Source: an uncultured Saprospiraceae bacterium
Lineage (GTDB): Bacteria; Bacteroidota; Bacteroidia; Chitinophagales; Saprospiraceae
Reading direction: 5' to 3'
DNA length: 64,000 nt
NCBI GenBank assembly: GCA_938015805.1
Contig: CALLXF010000026.1
Span: 1 to 64,000 of the forward strand
Shown here: in pieces, positions 9,014-17,268 of the stretch
Numbering within the stretch: position 1 is the first letter of the stretch
Layout of the letters: each line of letters begins with the position of its first letter
Translations under genes and position numbers: made by a program
The notes under the pieces: model-generated
Seen by the model: only the letters and a program-made list of their open reading frames with translations
What the model was told of the DNA's origin: nothing
Database searches by the model: none

Positions 9014-11970
9014 CTTTTTCTTTGTTTTAAATTAATAAGAGGGATTTGAAATTCTGCAATAGTTCCAAGAGAGTTACGATTAGAATGAATTTTAAAATAC
9101 GAATCGATATGTGGAAATTCGATTTTCAAAAGTTTGATCCGGTCTTCTATAATTTTTAGTCCAAAAGAATCTCTTTCTGTTTTTCTGTCAACATTAATTC
9201 CCGAGCCATTATCTGCAACTTTAATATTTATAGCTTCTTGTGTCTTTACCTTTTTAATAAAAATAATAAGCTGTCCGTTATCGATTTCGTTAAAAGCATG
9301 TTTAAGGACATTCTCTATAGCAGGTTGAAATAATAATGGCGGAATAAGAATAATCTCTTCAATAATTTCCTCATCTATCTCAAAGCGATATTTAAATTTT
9401 TCTGGAAATCGTAAAAACTCCAAATCTAGATACGCTTTTAAAAATTGGATTTCCTCATGGAGTGTAACATATTTCTGACTCATCAGATTTAAGCTCTTCC
9501 TCATCAGATTACCAAAACTTGAAAGATAAAAATTAGCTTGTTTTGCATCATCTTTAAAAATGGAGTTCTGAATAGAATTTAGAAGATTAAAAATAAAATG
9601 TGGATTAAACTGATTTCTAAAGGTGGTCAGTTCGGCTATTTCCGTTTGTAGCTTTGCAGCTTGGACAGTTCTTTTAATCTGTTGTTTCTCTAGTTCTTTT
9701 TCAAGTCTTCTTTGATATAAAAAATAGATAAGGTAGAAAAAGAGCAAAAGGGCTAGAATTCTAAACCACCAAGTTCGAGAAAAATGTTTTTTAATGCAAA
9801 ATCTAAGTTCTTCAGTACTCGACCATTCCTTATACTTGTTTTGGGCTTTGACCTTAAAAGTATAATCGCCATGAGGTAAATTATCAATTCTTAGTTCTCT
9901 TTGATCAGTATTTATCCATCGTTCCTCCTCATTATCTTTTTGTAGGGTATAAGAGTAAAAGTTCTTTTTGGGCTTCCTATATGATATGCCGTTATATCTT
10001 ATAAATAGATTGTTCTGATCATGCTCATAGATTCCATTACTTCTAATCACAAGGGAGTCCGGTTCTATAATTGCCGATAATATTTTCATTTCCGGAACAG
10101 ATTCGGAAGTAGGATTATAATCTGTATCCAAGCTGAGTAACCCATTACTCGTCCCGATCCAAAGCCTATCCTTCCATATCTTTAATGCAAGAATAAAATT
10201 ACAAGTTAATCCATCTGTATTATTATAATTAATCGTGGAAACGATCTGAGGCTTACCTTTATTATATCTTACTCTGAGTCGATCTAAGCCTTTATTGGTA
10301 CCGATCCATATCGTAGAATCATTCTCAAATTCTATAGCTTGTACAATATCACTACTGATTCCCTTTTCTAGATCAAATTTTATAACCTCTTCATTATCCA
10401 GTAAACATAAAAGTCCGTTTCCAATACTAGCGATCCATTTGTTGTTGTATTGGTCAATTTTTAGGTCCTGAATTCTAGTGGATAAAAATTCATTCTTATC
10501 TACAATTCTACGGATATTTCTAAAATCATTATCAATTGGACAAAACAGCCCTTCTAAATTAGCAAAGAATAATTGCTGTTTAAGATCTTCCTTTATGATA
10601 TAAATACTAGAATTAATCTCATATACATTTTTGGATTTTTTTTCACTTTCACCAATGTTAGAAAAAAATTCTTTTCCTTCTCTAAATACAGTAATTCCAC
10701 CTTTTGCAATAATTCTATCTCCATTTTCTCGCACAAAACCGATACTGTGTTGTTCACCAAACGAAAAATTTTTCAATTTTAAATTCCCATTTTCATTCTC
10801 ATAAAATGACCAAGTTCCACTTACATGAACTGTTTTTTCGCAAACTGTAAACTTTTTTAAACTGTGTTTAGTTAGGTGAAGTTGTAATTCAACTGAATCT
10901 AATACCTCACTAAAAGATAAAATTTGAAACTTATTAGTTCCGACCAATAAATGGTTACCTATACTCTCTAAATTAACAACGCTATTCCTTACAGAAGTCT
11001 TTGACAGAAATTCAAATGAGGCAATAAAAATTAATCCATGATTTAATGTACTAGCCCAATAATTACCTTCGGCATCCTGCCTAACGGATGTAAAAATTTT
11101 TTCTTTGAAAAATATAGTCGGAGTTTTATTTAGATTTCCCTCGGAAAAAAATATTAAGCCATTTGAGGAGCTAAAAATTAAATTATTATTTGTGTCTCGA
11201 AATACATCATGAAGAGAGCTTTCTGTTTCTAACATAGTTTTCAATTCTCCGTCAAACAGAGCGAAAACTAATGAACGTAAATTATTACTTTTACTTTGAA
11301 AGCGTTGTATCTCATGGCTATTATTGTTTAGAATAAATAACCTTGGACTATTACTATCCTCAAAATCTAAGATCGGTAAATTATGCGAATTAATACTGTA
11401 CATGTTTTTCTTCGAAAAAAATTTAGAGAATAACATTATTTTTAAGTTCTTATGCTCACCTATTTTTTTATTCTTAAAACTAATACGACTCAAGTTTCCT
11501 TTAACATCTATTTTAATAAATTCATTTAAATCCTTTTGATCCTTAACGTTTTCCTTCAATACCTTAATACCATCATCATCTACCTCTAAATAATAAACCC
11601 AATTAGTTCCTAATGCTTTTTTTAAAATATCATTGTATTCATATTTATAAAATTTCCCATTTTCATAATAACTCAGAGAACCATCGTATCCCGTAAACCA
11701 CAGTCGTCCACTTCGATCTGGTATAATCTTAAAATTAGTATTAAAACTAAGTCCGTCCGATGTTGTAAAAGTCTTAACATCATATCCATCATAAATACAA
11801 ACTCCACGATCTGTAGTAAACCAAATCTGATTTAAACTATCTATGTATATATCATGAACTTCATTACTAGGTAGTCCATCACTAATATTAAATACGCGAT
11901 GGAAAGGGTCCTGAGACCGCATTACAGTAGAAATCAATAAGAAAAAAATAACTAAAAAATATTTACCCAC
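9010..11970 (-). CDS. Two-component propeller sensor with LytS-type histidine kinase
   Basis: 986 residues. Order: signal peptide (1-19), a long periplasmic part of Reg_prop beta-propeller repeats (for example ISDGLPSNEVHDIYIDS, and DRSGRLWFTGYDG), a Y_Y_Y domain (about 645-725), one membrane helix (about 735-755), a short coiled coil, and a cytoplasmic His_kinase domain of the LytS family. The phospho-accepting His791 lies in FNPHFIFNLLNS and the ATP-binding N and G boxes in PAIENVLKHAF and ADNGSG. In this phylum such sensors often respond to glycans, but nothing adjacent identifies a ligand. It is paired with the LytTR regulator by a four-base overlap. An exact TAnnTTTG element lies upstream. 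Confidence 0.93.
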   Translation of the reverse strand: MGKYFLVIFFLLISTVMRSQDPFHRVFNISDGLPSNEVHDIYIDSLNQIWFTTDRGVCIYDGYDVKTFTTSDGLSFNTNFKIIPDRSGRLWFTGYDGSLSYYENGKFYKYEYNDILKKALGTNWVYYLEVDDDGIKVLKENVKDQKDLNEFIKIDVKGNLSRISFKNKKIGEHKNLKIMLFSKFFSKKNMYSINSHNLPILDFEDSNSPRLFILNNNSHEIQRFQSKSNNLRSLVFALFDGELKTMLETESSLHDVFRDTNNNLIFSSSNGLIFFSEGNLNKTPTIFFKEKIFTSVRQDAEGNYWASTLNHGLIFIASFEFLSKTSVRNSVVNLESIGNHLLVGTNKFQILSFSEVLDSVELQLHLTKHSLKKFTVCEKTVHVSGTWSFYENENGNLKLKNFSFGEQHSIGFVRENGDRIIAKGGITVFREGKEFFSNIGESEKKSKNVYEINSSIYIIKEDLKQQLFFANLEGLFCPIDNDFRNIRRIVDKNEFLSTRIQDLKIDQYNNKWIASIGNGLLCLLDNEEVIKFDLEKGISSDIVQAIEFENDSTIWIGTNKGLDRLRVRYNKGKPQIVSTINYNNTDGLTCNFILALKIWKDRLWIGTSNGLLSLDTDYNPTSESVPEMKILSAIIEPDSLVIRSNGIYEHDQNNLFIRYNGISYRKPKKNFYSYTLQKDNEEERWINTDQRELRIDNLPHGDYTFKVKAQNKYKEWSSTEELRFCIKKHFSRTWWFRILALLLFFYLIYFLYQRRLEKELEKQQIKRTVQAAKLQTEIAELTTFRNQFNPHFIFNLLNSIQNSIFKDDAKQANFYLSSFGNLMRKSLNLMSQKYVTLHEEIQFLKAYLDLEFLRFPEKFKYRFEIDEEIIEEIILIPPLLFQPAIENVLKHAFNEIDNGQLIIFIKKVKTQEAINIKVADNGSGINVDRKTERDSFGLKIIEDRIKLLKIEFPHIDSYFKIHSNRNSLGTIAEFQIPLINLKQRKR

Positions 11971-11993
11971 TAATGATTCTAGTTAAACTCAAA

Positions 11994-12001
11994 CAAAACT
12001 A
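11994..12001 (-). promoter_or_regulatory. Promoter -7 element of the propeller kinase/LytTR operon
   Basis: On the minus strand TAGTTTTG matches TAnnTTTG exactly, 23 bases before the kinase ATG. No convincing -33 TTG is seen. Confidence 0.45.
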
Positions 12002-12260
12002 CATAGTATCAGATAATACCGCGTCTATTACTATCTATTATAAATATAACTTATATAGTAATATTTAAAATTCTAGAGCTTTCTAAATAGATTATAAATA
12101 CAAAACTCTCACTAAAAGTAACCTTTACTTACTTAAGAATAGGTCTATGTCTAAATCCAAGTAATACCTTTAAATTTTACTTTTTAACAACCTCTATGAC
12201 GCAGAGAAATAACAAAAAAGTAAAATATTAATAAAAAATTTTATCAGCTATAGAGTTTAC

Positions 12261-12306
12261 ATGACACATGATTTATGTGTCATAATTTATGTGTCATAAT
12301 TTATGT
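12261..12306 (+). repeat. Operator-like inverted repeat and 14-bp tandem repeats before the ATPase gene
   Basis: The 351-base gap 11971-12321 separates two divergent genes and carries no ORF. Its right end has ATGACACAT (12261-12269) facing ATGTGTCAT (12275-12283), a perfect nine-base inverted repeat. The unit ATTTATGTGTCATA then occurs at 12271-12284 and again at 12285-12298, with a partial third copy at 12299-12306 that runs into the -7 element. The rest of the gap is AT-rich without recognisable structure. Confidence 0.8.
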
Positions 12307-12309
12307 TTG
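12302..12309 (+). promoter_or_regulatory. Promoter -7 element of the AAA ATPase gene
   Basis: TATGTTTG matches TAnnTTTG and lies 12 bases before the ATG at 12322, which leaves a very short 5' leader. The tandem repeats occupy the place where the -33 region should be. Confidence 0.5.
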
Positions 12310-12321
12310 TATATTTAAGCC

Positions 12322-13440
12322 ATGAACCCATTCTTTATACAACAATATGGTGGACCAAAGTTTTTCTGTGATAGAGAAAAAGAAGTTGCCAGACTGATAG
12401 AATCCGTTACTAATAACAGGTCCCTCATGTTACATTCTATGAGAAGACTCGGCAAGACTGGTCTGATACATCATCTACAGTATTATCTCAAAAAAAAACA
12501 TAAATACACTTGTGTATATCTAGATATCCTAGATACCGATTCTGATGAATCCTTTGTAAACCAATTTATAAACGCTTGTATTTTAACTCTTTTCGACGAC
12601 CAAGCCACTATACTTACTAAAATCACAAACTACTTTGGGAAATATAAACCAAAGTTAAGTATCGATACCCTCACAGGAAATCCCAGCATAGAACTAGACA
12701 TAAAAACAAATAAAGAAGTCGAACTCAGCCTAGACGCAACTTTTAAATTACTCCGTTCTTCTAAAAAACCCATACATATCGCCATTGACGAATTCCAACA
12801 AATAGGTCAATATCCATCCACAAAAATAGATGCTACTATACGTAAACACCTAAGCCAAACTAAAAATGTAAAAATGCTATTTAGTGGAAGCCAGCGGCAT
12901 CTGCTATTAAGCCTCTTTAATAACCCTAAAAAACCAATGTTCGGGTCTGTAGAGCAAATGGAACTTTACGAAATTCCATATCCCAAATATTCTAAATTTA
13001 TACATAAGATGTTCCACAATGGTAAAAAAAATATTGACGAAAGAGTCATCCATAATATTCTTAAATGGACCAGATCTCATACCTTTTACACGCAATATGT
13101 CTGCAATAGATTATACGCTTTAAACAAATCAAGCATCAAAGAAATCGACTTGTATAGAATGCAAAAACAAGTGCTTAATGAGATGCAGATGACCTTCCTA
13201 AGCTATAGAAATATACTTTCTAAAAATCAGTATACTGTACTTAAAGCGATAGCAACAGAATCCTCCGTAAAAACAGTTCGATCCAAAGACTTTACTTCTA
13301 GTTACAATCTAGCCAGTAGTACCGCACAACAGTCATTAGAATACCTTGTAGACAAAGAACTTGTCTACGAAAAACTTACAGAAGAAGGAAAAGAATATTT
13401 TGTTTACGATCTTTTTCTATCTCGATGGCTAGAAAAATAA
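12322..13440 (+). CDS. AAA ATPase of the archaeal-type/MNS group, unknown role
   Basis: 372 residues. Residues about 15-50 contain a Walker A variant (SMRRLGKTGL) where the first glycine is replaced, as is common in this group; Walker B is HIAIDEFQQ (about 153-161). The sensor-1-like segment MLFSGSQRHL follows. The C-terminal part (about 290-372) looks like a winged-helix domain (SYNLASSTAQQSLEYLVDKELVY). This layout matches ATPase_2/archaeal-type ATPases of the STAND/MNS class, often linked to mobile or defence loci, but no effector gene is adjacent, so no defence claim is made. It lies alone behind a repeat-bearing promoter and is convergent with the tRNA gene. An A9 run in codons 58-60 is a possible slippage site. 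Confidence 0.82.
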   Translation: MNPFFIQQYGGPKFFCDREKEVARLIESVTNNRSLMLHSMRRLGKTGLIHHLQYYLKKKHKYTCVYLDILDTDSDESFVNQFINACILTLFDDQATILTKITNYFGKYKPKLSIDTLTGNPSIELDIKTNKEVELSLDATFKLLRSSKKPIHIAIDEFQQIGQYPSTKIDATIRKHLSQTKNVKMLFSGSQRHLLLSLFNNPKKPMFGSVEQMELYEIPYPKYSKFIHKMFHNGKKNIDERVIHNILKWTRSHTFYTQYVCNRLYALNKSSIKEIDLYRMQKQVLNEMQMTFLSYRNILSKNQYTVLKAIATESSVKTVRSKDFTSSYNLASSTAQQSLEYLVDKELVYEKLTEEGKEYFVYDLFLSRWLEK

Positions 13441-13484
13441 ACCTGAGAATGTATAAAATTTAGTTTGAATATTAATAACAATAA

Positions 13485-13519
13485 AAGAGACCCAAAGAAA
13501 TGAATCCTTTGGGTCTCTT
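13485..13519 (-). terminator. Terminator of the tRNA-Met transcript
   Basis: Perfect thirteen-base-pair stem AAGAGACCCAAAG (13485-13497) and its complement (13507-13519) with a nine-base loop. Read leftward it is followed by TTTTATTGTTATT, so it ends the minus-strand tRNA transcript five bases past the tRNA 3' end. It might also slow transcription from the convergent ATPase gene. Confidence 0.85.
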
Positions 13520-13524
13520 ATAAG

Positions 13525-13598
13525 TAGCGTGAGAAAGACTTGAACTTTCGACCTCAGCATTATGAATGCTGCGCTCTAACCAGCTGAGCTACCACGCC
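13525..13598 (-). tRNA. tRNA-Met (anticodon CAU)
   Basis: Minus-strand cloverleaf of 74 nucleotides. The acceptor strand GGCGUGG pairs with UCACGCU (two G-U pairs, at 1-72 and 7-66), and the D arm is GCUC/GAGC. The anticodon stem is CAGCA/UGCUG with loop UUCAUAA, anticodon CAU. The T stem is GAAAG/CUUUC with loop UUCAAGU, and the discriminator is A. CCA is not encoded. Body features fit elongator Met; a lysidine-modified tRNA-Ile2 is the alternative. It is transcribed alone from its own promoter with an unusually long repeated leader. Confidence 0.93.
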
Positions 13599-13742
13599 AT
13601 GTGGTTGCGAGGAGTTTATCCTGATAGCATCATCAGGAAGCTACCACGCCATGTGGTTGCGAGGAGTTTATCCTGATAGCATCATCAGGAAGATACCACG
13701 CCATGTGGAAAGCAGAGATTTATCCTGATAAATCATCAGGAA
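13588..13742 (-). repeat. Three tandem leader repeats, each carrying a copy of the tRNA 5' end
   Basis: A 52-base unit is present exactly twice (13588-13639 and 13640-13691) and a third, diverged 51-base copy follows (13692-13742). The first copy overlaps the first 11 bases of the tRNA, so each unit ends, on the transcribed strand, with the tRNA 5' sequence GGCGTGGTA. Every unit also contains the hairpin CCTGAT/ATCAGG and a CCAC-ATGGC-GTGG element that can pair with the acceptor strand copy. Together they form about 145 bases of structured precursor leader. Confidence 0.92.
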
Positions 13743-13803
13743 GCTACTCACCATTTTTCTTTTATCGATAAGTCTTTTACTTATCCCCTTTCTTACGGGA
13801 CGG

Positions 13804-13811
13804 CAAAGATA
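13804..13811 (-). promoter_or_regulatory. Promoter of the tRNA-Met transcript
   Basis: On the minus strand TATCTTTG is an exact TAnnTTTG -7 element, with a TTG 21 bases upstream in the -33 position. Transcription should start near 13797, which gives a leader of about 200 bases before the tRNA. The leader begins with a GATAAGT/ACTTATC hairpin, followed by the tandem repeats. Confidence 0.65.
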
Positions 13812-13854
13812 TAATTTTTACTTTTATACTACCAACTTTAAAATTATACAATTC

Positions 13855-14526
13855 ATGTTTTTTCCAGTAGGTGATGATCAAGTAATCGGTGGGCATAAGC
13901 CCCTCTTTTCGTATTCATTCCTGGTGATAAACATCCTCGTCTATATATTCCAGCTAACCTTAACGGAACAAGGCTGTAAAGAGTTTATGTATCAATATGG
14001 GAGTATACCCCAGGAAATCATGGCCGGACAAGATTATTTTACTCTTTTTACTAATATGTTTATGCATGCTGGATTCCTCCATATCCTAGGAAATATGCTC
14101 TTTTTATGGGTTTTTGCAGATAATATCGAATCCACAATCGGCAATATCTATTTTATTTTATTTTATATCATCGGTGGCCTTGCAGCTAGTGCGGCTCACA
14201 TTTATTTTAATCCCGGTAGTGAAATACCCACTGTCGGAGCCAGTGGAGCTATAGCTGCAGTACTGGGAGCATACGTAGTTTTATTCCCAAAAAATAATAT
14301 CAAGATCAGATTTTTGATTTTTAAGCCTTTTTCTATGATCGCTATTTTGTTCCTCGGAATCTGGTTTGCTCAGAATCTCTACTCTGGTATTGGTTCCATA
14401 GGCCCTAAAACTGCCCAATCTGGTGGCGTTGCTTGGTGGGCTCATATTGGAGGTTTTGTTTTTGGAGTGCTGATAGGATTTATCGCTAGATATAGTTTTC
14501 TTAAAAAGAAGGTAGAATTGGCTTAA
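13855..14526 (+). CDS. Rhomboid-family intramembrane serine protease
   Basis: 223 residues with six hydrophobic helices. The catalytic dyad is Ser130 in VGASGAIAAVLG and His197 in AWWAHIGGFVFG. The HxxxN motif HAGFLHILGNMLFLW (residues 71-85) is also present. It cleaves membrane helices inside the bilayer; substrates are unknown. The extension before the first helix (FFPVGDDQ) is typical of Bacteroidota members. Its last codons TTG GCT TAA lie in one of the dispersed 14-base palindromic motifs (14518-14531). Confidence 0.95.
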   Translation: MFFPVGDDQVIGGHKPLFSYSFLVINILVYIFQLTLTEQGCKEFMYQYGSIPQEIMAGQDYFTLFTNMFMHAGFLHILGNMLFLWVFADNIESTIGNIYFILFYIIGGLAASAAHIYFNPGSEIPTVGASGAIAAVLGAYVVLFPKNNIKIRFLIFKPFSMIAILFLGIWFAQNLYSGIGSIGPKTAQSGGVAWWAHIGGFVFGVLIGFIARYSFLKKKVELA

Positions 14527-14673
14527 GCCAATGTAAAATTCTCGCTTTCCTCTCTACTTATTTTCTTTTACTCGAATAACAAGATTGTTCTTTAGCTAAA
14601 CATATCTCCAAGAAACAGGAATCTATTACAATTAAATATATGTGTTCTTTAACATTTCTTAACGTCTTTCGTT

Positions 14674-14817
14674 AAACAAGCCTTAAAGGAACAAGGAGTT
14701 GTTATCCTTTAGTCTAGCCTATCAGTCTTTACACTGATTGATAAAGCAAAACAGCTTGTTTCAATTGTATTTGATCAGCATTACGTTATAGGGCCTCAAA
14801 AGTGAAGGCCCTTTTTT
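14674..14817 (+). ncRNA. Candidate structured small RNA or structured 3' UTR
   Basis: The 325-base gap between the rhomboid gene and lpxH has no ORF but strong local structure. The closing stem is AAACAAGC (14674-14681) with GCTTGTTT (14754-14761), both perfect. Inside are two arms: TAAAGGA-ACAA with TTGT-TA-TCCTTTA (14684-14711, GGAG tetraloop) and ATCAGT with ACTGAT (14721-14738, six-base loop). A terminator follows at 14791-14817. This is a three-way junction plus terminator, as in a free-standing RNA. It could also be the rhomboid 3' UTR or a leader of lpxH. I could not match it to a known family; 6S-like RNA is one thing to test. Confidence 0.5.
14791..14817 (+). terminator. Rho-independent terminator before lpxH
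   Basis: GGGCCT (14791-14796) pairs with AGGCCC (14806-14811) and six T residues follow. It ends transcription coming from the rhomboid gene or from the structured RNA candidate. Confidence 0.88.
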
Positions 14818-14851
14818 ATTTGCAGTATTTATCTAATCTTTGAGCACCATT

Positions 14852-15634
14852 ATGAGCAGATCAGATAAGCATATATACTTTGCCTCGGACTTCCATCTAG
14901 GAGCGGATACTCCCGAAGAATCCAGCCGAGAACGAGAATGTAAAATAATCAGATGGCTAGAATCCATAAAAGATCGATGCTCAGAACTTTATCTTTTAGG
15001 AGATGTTTTTGACTATTGGTTTGAATATAAAAAAGTAGTACCTAAAGGCTATATCCGGTTTTTATCCAAACTAGCAGACTTTACAGACTCAGGTATCCCA
15101 GTACATATCTTCACAGGAAATCATGATATGTGGTTATCTAATTATCTGGTAAATGAGATAGGCGTAAAGCTATACCACGATCCCATAGAAATCACCTTAC
15201 ACTCTAAAAAAATTTTACTTGGTCATGGAGACGGCCTTGGCCCTGGAGATCATGGATATAAACTGATAAAAAAAATATTTCGGAATAAATTTAATCAATG
15301 GTTATTTGCTAGGTTACATCCTAACTTTGGCGTAAGCCTAATGACTTTTTTTAGCCGAAAAAGCAGAGCTTACGATAAGGAGGACAACAGCTTTACCGCA
15401 CCAGAAAAAGAATGGCTCGTGCAATATTGTGAGGAACAGATCGGAAATAGAGAACTAGACTATCTTATTTTTGGGCATAGACATTTACCTATAGATTATA
15501 CCTTATCTAATGATCATAGTCGTTATATTAACTTAGGAGATATGATATCTTTTAATTCCTACGCCGTGTTGGCGGATGGTGAGCTTACACTTAAATCTTA
15601 TGAAAATCCTTCCCTACGTATTTTTGGTAATTAG
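14852..15634 (+). CDS. lpxH: UDP-2,3-diacylglucosamine diphosphatase (LpxH-type)
   Basis: 260 residues from the ATG at 14852; a TTG at 14840 would add four residues, but the ATG start MSRSDKHIYFASDFHLG is closer to the family. It is a calcineurin-like metallophosphoesterase that splits UDP-diacylglucosamine to lipid X in lipid A synthesis at the inner membrane face. Metal-site motifs in order: SDFHLG, LLGDVFDYW, FTGNHDMW, LLGHGDG and FGHRHLP. The final 35 bases overlap the start of the next lipoprotein gene, suggesting coupling. Confidence 0.9.
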   Translation: MSRSDKHIYFASDFHLGADTPEESSRERECKIIRWLESIKDRCSELYLLGDVFDYWFEYKKVVPKGYIRFLSKLADFTDSGIPVHIFTGNHDMWLSNYLVNEIGVKLYHDPIEITLHSKKILLGHGDGLGPGDHGYKLIKKIFRNKFNQWLFARLHPNFGVSLMTFFSRKSRAYDKEDNSFTAPEKEWLVQYCEEQIGNRELDYLIFGHRHLPIDYTLSNDHSRYINLGDMISFNSYAVLADGELTLKSYENPSLRIFGN

Positions 15635-16445
15635 CCTGTGGACATTAGTATCTTGTACCGGTACTAAAGCTATCGAAATTCAGCCTACATTGTCGTCCTC
15701 AGAACAGGTCTCTGCTCGCAGCTATCCGGAAAGTGTGGATTTTTTTGAAATCGATAAATTTGAAAACATCTATATCGTCAACGGCAACCGATTAAAAAAG
15801 GTCGATCAGCTTACCGCGAATTTAACGACTTACGAAAACGACAGATACGGTAATATAACAAGTATCGATGTTACTAATCCTCAGAAAATATTGGTTTTTT
15901 ATGATCTTTTTGATATCGTGATTACTTTAGATAACTCCCTTGCAGAAACATCTAATATAGATTTAAAGATTTTTGGGTATCAAGATATAAATGCCATCGC
16001 TGCATCTAATGATAATAATATATGGCTTTACGATCCTGTATATTTTAGACTCAAAAAAATAAATAACAGAGGAACCGTTATCGCAGAAAGCCTAAATCTC
16101 TCTGGATACTATCTCGACCAGGTCCACCCTACTTCTATAAAAGAACGAGGAAATAAAGTGTATCTAAACAGTCCAGAGGATGGTATATTATTATTCGATA
16201 ATTTAGGCCAATTTATAAAAGTATTGCCGCTCAAAGATTTAACAGATTTCCAAGTCAGAAAAAGCAATATCATTTATCATTCCTTTAAAGGTGCTTTTAT
16301 ATATTTTACAGAAGGCTTGTATGATAAACCGTTAGTCGATATCGATTTATCAGAACTTGCTGAGTGGAAACAATTTAGAATGTCTAAATCACATTATTAC
16401 ATTGCTTTTCCAGACGGAGTAGATAAAGTTAGTATTATGCAATAG
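15600..16445 (+). CDS. Lipoprotein of unknown function
   Basis: 281 residues from the ATG at 15600, inside the end of lpxH. This start gives a proper lipoprotein signal (MKILPYVFLVISLWTLVSC) with Cys20 in the lipobox; an earlier in-frame start at 15576 would add eight residues and is less likely. The mature part has repeating short hydrophobic-aspartate strands (IDKFENIYIVNGNRLKKV, NNIWLYDPVYFRLKKI) that resemble a beta-propeller. No catalytic motif is seen. Similar small lipoproteins are found beside lpxH or tRNA-processing genes in this phylum, role unknown. A bidirectional terminator lies downstream. Confidence 0.78.
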   Translation: MKILPYVFLVISLWTLVSCTGTKAIEIQPTLSSSEQVSARSYPESVDFFEIDKFENIYIVNGNRLKKVDQLTANLTTYENDRYGNITSIDVTNPQKILVFYDLFDIVITLDNSLAETSNIDLKIFGYQDINAIAASNDNNIWLYDPVYFRLKKINNRGTVIAESLNLSGYYLDQVHPTSIKERGNKVYLNSPEDGILLFDNLGQFIKVLPLKDLTDFQVRKSNIIYHSFKGAFIYFTEGLYDKPLVDIDLSELAEWKQFRMSKSHYYIAFPDGVDKVSIMQ

Positions 16446-16579
16446 TGATCGTAGTTACTATTATTTCTTAAAAAAATTAAACTAAATTTTTAAGTCCACT
16501 ACTGAGGTCTCGTTCTTAATATTTTTGTGATTAAGTTCTAAAGATTTTGTATCACTTCTATCGGAATTTTTTAAAATAA

Positions 16580-16613
16580 AAAAGGAGCATCGATTTATAT
16601 CCATGCTCCTTTT
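16580..16613. terminator. Bidirectional terminator between the lipoprotein gene and frr
   Basis: AAAAGGAGCAT (16580-16590) pairs with ATGCTCCTTTT (16603-16613). It is A-rich on one side and T-rich on the other, so it can stop both converging transcripts. Confidence 0.82.
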
Positions 16614-16639
16614 ACTCATATACATCATCGGTTTAATAA

Positions 16640-17200
16640 TTACACCGTCATGATTTCTTTTTCTTTTACTTCTAGTAGCGAATCGATTTTAGAATAGTAT
16701 CCTTTTATCTGAGCATCTATTTCTGACTCTCTCTTTTTTCCTGCATCTTCAGGATAACCGTCCTTAACCTCTTTTTTAACAAAGTCCATCATTTTTTGTC
16801 TTACGCTTCTTAAACTCACCTTTGCATCTTCTCCTAGCGTTTTAGTTTGCTTTGCGAGCTGTACTCTCCTCTCCTTAGTTAATGGCGGAATATTTATTCT
16901 TACAAATTCTCCATCATTCATTGGCGTTAAGCCTAAATTAGCCTCAAAGATGGCTCTTTCAATAGGAGCAAGCATAGACTTTTCCCATGGTTGTAAACTC
17001 AGCGTACGTGAGTCAGGTGCTGATACATTTGCGACCTTAGTTATGTCAGTCGGCGTACCATAATAATCTACCATGAGACCCGATAACATAGCCGGCGTAG
17101 CTTTCCCAGCACGTATTTTTCCTAACTCATCTACTAAATGCTGTATTGCTTTATCTAAAGAGTCTTTTCCTTTTTTTAAAACACTTTCTATTGTTTCCAT
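16640..17200 (-). CDS. frr: Ribosome recycling factor
   Basis: 186 residues, the usual length. It splits the post-termination ribosome together with EF-G in the cytoplasm. Recognised from the family core LGKIRAGKATPAMLSGLMVDYYGTP split by conserved turns, followed by LSLQPWEKSML, the NDGEFVRINIPPLTKERR segment, and the C-terminal helix. No pyrH is adjacent, unlike in many bacteria. It lies downstream of the zinc peptidase in the same direction, 68 bases apart. Confidence 0.97.
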   Translation of the reverse strand: METIESVLKKGKDSLDKAIQHLVDELGKIRAGKATPAMLSGLMVDYYGTPTDITKVANVSAPDSRTLSLQPWEKSMLAPIERAIFEANLGLTPMNDGEFVRINIPPLTKERRVQLAKQTKTLGEDAKVSLRSVRQKMMDFVKKEVKDGYPEDAGKKRESEIDAQIKGYYSKIDSLLEVKEKEIMTV

Positions 17201-17268
17201 AATTGTATAATATTCAAAATCTAAAATTTACTTATAATCAGGGTATCCTATTTATTAGGAAATCCACA

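Noticed and set aside
12487-12503. A9 run inside the ATPase gene as a programmed slippage site
   Set aside because: Unlike dnaX there is no prompt stop in both other frames and no expected shorter product; left as a minor note in the gene entry.
12322-13440. Anti-phage defence system based on the AAA ATPase
   Set aside because: A single ATPase of this type without an effector gene nearby does not support a defence claim.
13588-13742. CRISPR-like array next to the tRNA gene
   Set aside because: Three adjacent 52-base units with no unique spacers between them and no cas genes; they are tandem copies of a tRNA leader.
13525-13742. Attachment site of an integrated element at the tRNA
   Set aside because: The repeated segments match the 5' end of the tRNA, not the 3' end usually used for integration, and no integrase gene is present.
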